Shown one piece after another: positions 6,730 to 8,837 of a stretch of DNA of 8,837 nt. The position numbers and the translations under genes are program-made. Under the pieces are notes generated by a model. It did no database searches, was not told the origin of the DNA, and was given only the letters and a program-made list of their open reading frames with translations. The stretch is from Candidatus Eiseniibacteriota bacterium. GTDB taxonomy: Bacteria; Eisenbacteria; RBG-16-71-46; JAFGJU01. How positions within the stretch are numbered: the first letter of the stretch is position 1; every line of letters begins with the position of its first letter. The stretch spans positions 1 through 8,837 of the forward strand of contig JAFGJU010000051.1 of NCBI GenBank assembly GCA_016928935.1. The letters are read 5' to 3'.

Positions 6730-6931
6730 CGGCGCCTGGAAGCGTGGGGGGGGCGGTCCGGCGGGGGTCCAGCGGCGCCTGCGACGGACGCGTGGCGGCC
6801 TGAGGCGTGAGGGAGCGGTATCGAGCTGCCGGACGGCGAGCGGCCTCCGGCCTTAGGCCCCAGGAGCGAGAACCGCGTCATCTTGTCCGTCCCACGGGCG
6901 TAGGCCCTCCGGCGCCCGAACGCAGGAGCGA
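6730..6931. other. GC-rich gap before recO, no gene seen
   Basis: These 202 bases hold no supported gene. They contain an 8-G run (6746-6753) and a 5-G run (6763-6767). There are two direct repeats: GGCGCCTG (6731-6738, 6774-6781) and CAGGAGCGAG (6861-6870, 6923-6932), the second copy being the recO ribosome-binding region. A short inverted repeat, GGCCT/AGGCC, lies at 6842-6859. No stem followed by a T tract and no convincing -35/-10 pair were found, so I cannot say whether recO has its own promoter. In Firmicutes era usually lies just upstream of recO, but nothing resembling it is here. Confidence 0.6.
6924..6928 (+). promoter_or_regulatory. Shine-Dalgarno AGGAG for recO
   Basis: AGGAG lies 3 bases before GTG 6932 and 9 bases before the in-frame TTG 6938. 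The spacing suits the TTG better, whereas GTG is the commoner start codon. The two readings differ by only two residues, so the ambiguity does not affect function. Confidence 0.65.
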
Positions 6932-7693
6932 GTGCAGTTGGCAATCTGCAAGACCGAAGCAATCGTAACCAAGAGCCTGAAGCTGGGCGAGACCAGCAAG
7001 ATAGTCTGGCTCTACACCAAGGACTTCGGCAAAGTGAAGGTTGTGGCCAAGGCCGCCAGGGCACCCAAGAACCGGTTCGGGTCCAGCCTTGAGCTTTTTA
7101 CCCACTCCGCCGTGGTGTTCTACAAGAAGGACCGTCGCGACCTTCAACTGCTGTCGCAGAGCGACGCGCTGCGACACTTCAGAGCCTTCGAGGCGGACGT
7201 TGCCAAGTTCGCGTTCGCCAGCGCCGTCATCGAGCTTCTGGACAGCATGGTCATGGGCGAAGAGCCGAACCCGGGCCTGTTCCAGCTTGTGCTGGACGCA
7301 CTGGCCCGGCTCGAGGCCTGTCCCCGGTCGGCCCTGAGGACCGTGTTCTGGAGTTTCGAGCTCCACGCGGCCGACCTTCTGGGATACAGGCCCGAGCTGT
7401 GGAAGTGCGCCCGTTGCGGGAAGGAGGGCGAGCTCCCGCGCTTCGCTCCGCTCAAGGGCGGCCTGATATGCCGTGCGTGCAGCGCGAAGGATTCGGACTC
7501 CTTCGAAGTGTCGCCGGAAGCCCGGGATTTCCTGCGGAAGCTGCAGGCCGCGCCCGTGTCGGAGAGCGCGTTCGACGCCGCCGGGCCCAGGCTTGAAGCC
7601 GAGATTGACAGGATTGTCGAGGTGTTTTTACAGTATCATGTGGACAGACTTCCCGGGCTCAAGTCGCTGAGGTTGGTCAGGAATCTGAAGTAG
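6932..7693 (+). CDS. recO: DNA repair protein RecO
   Basis: This is a 253-aa protein of normal RecO length. The N-terminal OB-fold (about 1-80) has the family pattern KTEAIVTKSLKLGETSKIVWL, then GKVKVVAKAARAPKNRFG (33-50). The helical C-terminal domain contains FELHAADLLGYRPEL (142-156). A four-Cys zinc finger follows (C159, C162, C180, C183), and the protein ends with the basic HVDRLPGLKSLRLVRNLK (236-253). RecO anneals single strands and works with RecR, and RecF where present, to load RecA on SSB-coated DNA. All four zinc cysteines are kept, as in many non-enterobacterial RecO proteins. It sits 202 bp after the CorC-like pair and 131 bp before glyQ, a recO-glyQS neighbourhood familiar from Firmicutes. 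The start is GTG 6932 or possibly TTG 6938. Confidence 0.92.
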   Translation: MQLAICKTEAIVTKSLKLGETSKIVWLYTKDFGKVKVVAKAARAPKNRFGSSLELFTHSAVVFYKKDRRDLQLLSQSDALRHFRAFEADVAKFAFASAVIELLDSMVMGEEPNPGLFQLVLDALARLEACPRSALRTVFWSFELHAADLLGYRPELWKCARCGKEGELPRFAPLKGGLICRACSAKDSDSFEVSPEARDFLRKLQAAPVSESAFDAAGPRLEAEIDRIVEVFLQYHVDRLPGLKSLRLVRNLK

Positions 7694-7749
7694 GCGGGTG
7701 CGAAGACTTCCCGGGCGGCCACGGGTCAGGAGGCGGCCGCGCCTGCCGG

Positions 7750-7758
7750 GGCACCGCG
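7750..7758 (+). promoter_or_regulatory. Possible T-box-like motif upstream of glyQ (weak)
   Basis: GGCACCGCG in the recO-glyQ gap matches the GGNACCGCG end of the conserved T-box sequence, which in Firmicutes often controls glycyl-tRNA synthetase genes. The preceding T, needed to pair with the tRNA 3' A, is G here. I could not identify a stem I with a glycine specifier loop or a terminator. The 131-base gap is also short for a full T-box. It is reported because of its position; a chance match in GC-rich DNA is quite possible. Confidence 0.15.
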
Positions 7759-7770
7759 CCAAAGACGGCC

Positions 7771-7800
7771 CGAGGTTTGCCTCGCGGCGGCGAGTCGCCG
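7771..7800 (+). other. Two adjacent small hairpins before glyQ
   Basis: CGAGG (7771-7775) pairs with CCTCG (7780-7784) around a TTTG loop. Three bases later CGGCG (7788-7792) pairs with CGCCG (7796-7800) around AGT. No T tract follows, so they do not form an ordinary intrinsic terminator. They end 14 bases before the glyQ ribosome-binding site and could shape the 5' leader. The remaining spacer after recO shows nothing else that I can name. Confidence 0.35.
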
Positions 7801-7814
7801 GACGGGGGCGTCAT

Positions 7815-7819
7815 GGAGA
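7815..7819 (+). promoter_or_regulatory. Shine-Dalgarno GGAGA fixing the glyQ start
   Basis: GGAGA lies 5 bases before ATG 7825, giving a protein that begins MTFQEM, the usual GlyQ N-terminus. The in-frame ATG at 7813 has only a G run upstream, and the TTG at 7777 has no signal and would add a Gly/Pro-rich extension unlike the family. Confidence 0.65.
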
Positions 7820-7824
7820 ACGTG

Positions 7825-8706
7825 ATGACCTTTCAGGAAATGCTCCTCAAGCTGGAACAGTTCTGGTCTGACTACGGCTGCGTCCTGGTCCAACCGTACA
7901 GCTCCGAAGTCGGAGCGGGCACGTTTAACCCCGAGACTTTTCTCCGCGCGCTGGGGCCCGAGCCCTGGAAGGTCGCGTACGTGGAGCCGTCCAGGCGGCC
8001 CAAGGACGGCCGCTACGGCGACAACCCGTTCAGGGTGCAGCGGTTTTTCCAGTACCAGGTGATACTGAAGCCCTCGCCTGCGGACGTTCTGGACGTGTAC
8101 TTCAAGAGCCTCGAGTGCATCGGCATCGACCCCAAGATGCACGACCTGAGGCTGGTCGAGGACGACTGGGAGTCGCCCACACTCGGCGCCTGGGGCCTGG
8201 GCTGGCAGGTGTGGCTGGACGGGCTCGAGATAACGCAGTTCACATATTTCCAGCAGGCGGGCGGTCTTGACCTGGACCCGATTTCCGCAGAGATCACCTA
8301 CGGCCTGGAGCGCATAGCCACCATCATACAGGCCGTGGAGAGCTTCGCGGACTTGAGATGGTCTGCCGACGTCCGCTGGGGCGAGCTCTTCAAGAGGCAC
8401 GAATACGAGTTCTCCAGGTTCAACTTCGAGGAGAGCGACGTGGAGCTCCACCAGCAGCTCTTCGTTTCCTTCGAGAAGGAGGCGGCGCGGCTCCTGGACA
8501 AGGGGCTGGTGCTTCCCGGTTACGACTATGTGATTAAGTGCTCGCACGTCTTCAACGTGCTGGATGCCCGCGGAGCGATAAGCATCACCGAGAGGGTGGG
8601 ATACATAGCCAGAGTGAGGCGCCTGGCGCGCAGGGCCGCGCTGGCGTACATGAAGCAGCGCGAGGAGATGGGGTATCCGCTCCTTTCGCCGCGGCGCGCC
8701 CAGTGA
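7825..8706 (+). CDS. glyQ: Glycyl-tRNA synthetase alpha subunit
   Basis: This is a 293-aa catalytic alpha subunit of the alpha2beta2 class II glycyl-tRNA synthetase, which activates glycine with ATP and charges tRNA-Gly in the cytoplasm. The whole chain matches the family: GCVLVQPYSSEVGAGTFNP (18-36), LRALGPEPWKVAYVEPSRRP (40-59), DGRYGDNPFRVQRFFQYQV (61-79), WESPTLGAWGLGWQVWLDG (115-133), EITQFTYFQQAGG (135-147), the motif-3-like EITYGLERIA (156-165) and HVFNVLDARGAISITER (241-257). The ATG at 7825 is preferred; starting at 7813 would add four residues. It is followed after 53 bp by glyS, the expected partner. No truncation or missing key motif is seen. Confidence 0.96.
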   Translation: MTFQEMLLKLEQFWSDYGCVLVQPYSSEVGAGTFNPETFLRALGPEPWKVAYVEPSRRPKDGRYGDNPFRVQRFFQYQVILKPSPADVLDVYFKSLECIGIDPKMHDLRLVEDDWESPTLGAWGLGWQVWLDGLEITQFTYFQQAGGLDLDPISAEITYGLERIATIIQAVESFADLRWSADVRWGELFKRHEYEFSRFNFEESDVELHQQLFVSFEKEAARLLDKGLVLPGYDYVIKCSHVFNVLDARGAISITERVGYIARVRRLARRAALAYMKQREEMGYPLLSPRRAQ

Positions 8707-8747
8707 GGCCCGTCCGATGGGAACCGATTCGACACAGCGAACGCAGC

Positions 8748-8752
8748 GAGGT
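8748..8752 (+). promoter_or_regulatory. Shine-Dalgarno GAGGT for glyS
   Basis: GAGGT lies 7 bases before GTG 8760, a good signal at good spacing. It supports GTG as the glyS start, which also yields the conserved N-terminus of the beta subunit. Confidence 0.75.
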
Positions 8753-8759
8753 AGACACA

Positions 8760-8837
8760 GTGGACTTTCTTCTTGAGATAGGCGTCGAAGAGCTGCCGTC
8801 CGGTTACATCGAGCCCGCGATAGACGAGCTTGCGGCC
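8760..8837 (+). CDS. glyS: Glycyl-tRNA synthetase beta subunit, 5' end only
   Basis: Only the first 26 codons lie in the window and the frame is open to the edge. The peptide starts MDFLLEIGVEELPSGYIEPA, matching the LLEIGxEELPxxxxxxA signature at the N-terminus of GlyS. The beta subunit carries the tRNA-recognition parts of the alpha2beta2 synthetase and normally has about 690 residues, so about 95% of the gene is beyond the window. A GTG start with GAGGT upstream, 53 bp after glyQ, supports co-transcription with it. Confidence 0.9.
   Translation, partial: MDFLLEIGVEELPSGYIEPAIDELAA

Noticed and set aside
1..8837. Mobile elements, CRISPR arrays, tRNA or rRNA genes
   Set aside because: I looked for transposase or integrase motifs, regularly spaced repeats, and tRNA T-loop and anticodon patterns in the gaps, and found none. 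Nothing in the window suggests an accessory island.

Overview
The window is a compact, GC-rich bacterial housekeeping cluster with every gene on the + strand. The order is phoH (ybeZ) - pgpH-type 7TM-HD phosphodiesterase - ybeY - two tandem CorC/HlyC-type CBS-domain membrane proteins - recO - glyQ - glyS (only the first 26 codons are present). I see no mobile element, CRISPR array, tRNA, rRNA or defence gene. It looks like a core chromosomal locus rather than an accessory island.

Organism: the phoH-pgpH-ybeY-...-recO-glyQ-glyS order resembles the Firmicutes arrangement. However, dgkA, cdd and era, which usually lie between ybeY and recO there, are absent, and two CorC-like genes take their place. 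A CorC-type gene next to ybeY is more like the proteobacterial ybeZ-ybeY-ybeX order. YbeY carries an HGLLHLCGLDD zinc motif with Asp in the third-ligand position. From memory this resembles Bacteroidota-like YbeY proteins, so I lean towards an uncultured lineage related to the FCB group. That is inference and no phylum is proven. The abundance of ATA (Ile) and AGG/AGA (Arg) codons in such GC-rich DNA is a further lineage signature.

Layout: bases 27-69 hold a strong intrinsic terminator for a gene upstream of the window. Bases 70-298 are non-coding, with a hairpin and a plausible sigma70-type promoter just before phoH. From phoH to the second CorC-like gene (299-6729) the genes are tightly packed: 56 bp before pgpH, a 50-bp pgpH/ybeY overlap, then gaps of 4 bp and 1 bp. 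This is almost certainly one transcription unit. A 202-bp GC-rich gap precedes recO, 131 bp precedes glyQ and 53 bp precedes glyS. I found no convincing terminator in these gaps, so read-through into recO-glyQS is possible.

Functionally, PhoH/YbeZ and YbeY belong to rRNA and ribosome maturation, and the CorC-like proteins recall YbeX, which is linked to the same pathway and to Mg2+ homeostasis. PgpH is a cyclic-dinucleotide (c-di-AMP) phosphodiesterase family. RecO serves RecF-pathway recombinational repair, and GlyQ/GlyS form the alpha2beta2 glycyl-tRNA synthetase. The points most worth a second look are the altered YbeY active-site residues and Arg-rich insert, the two divergent CorC-like paralogs, and a weak T-box-like motif ahead of glyQ.
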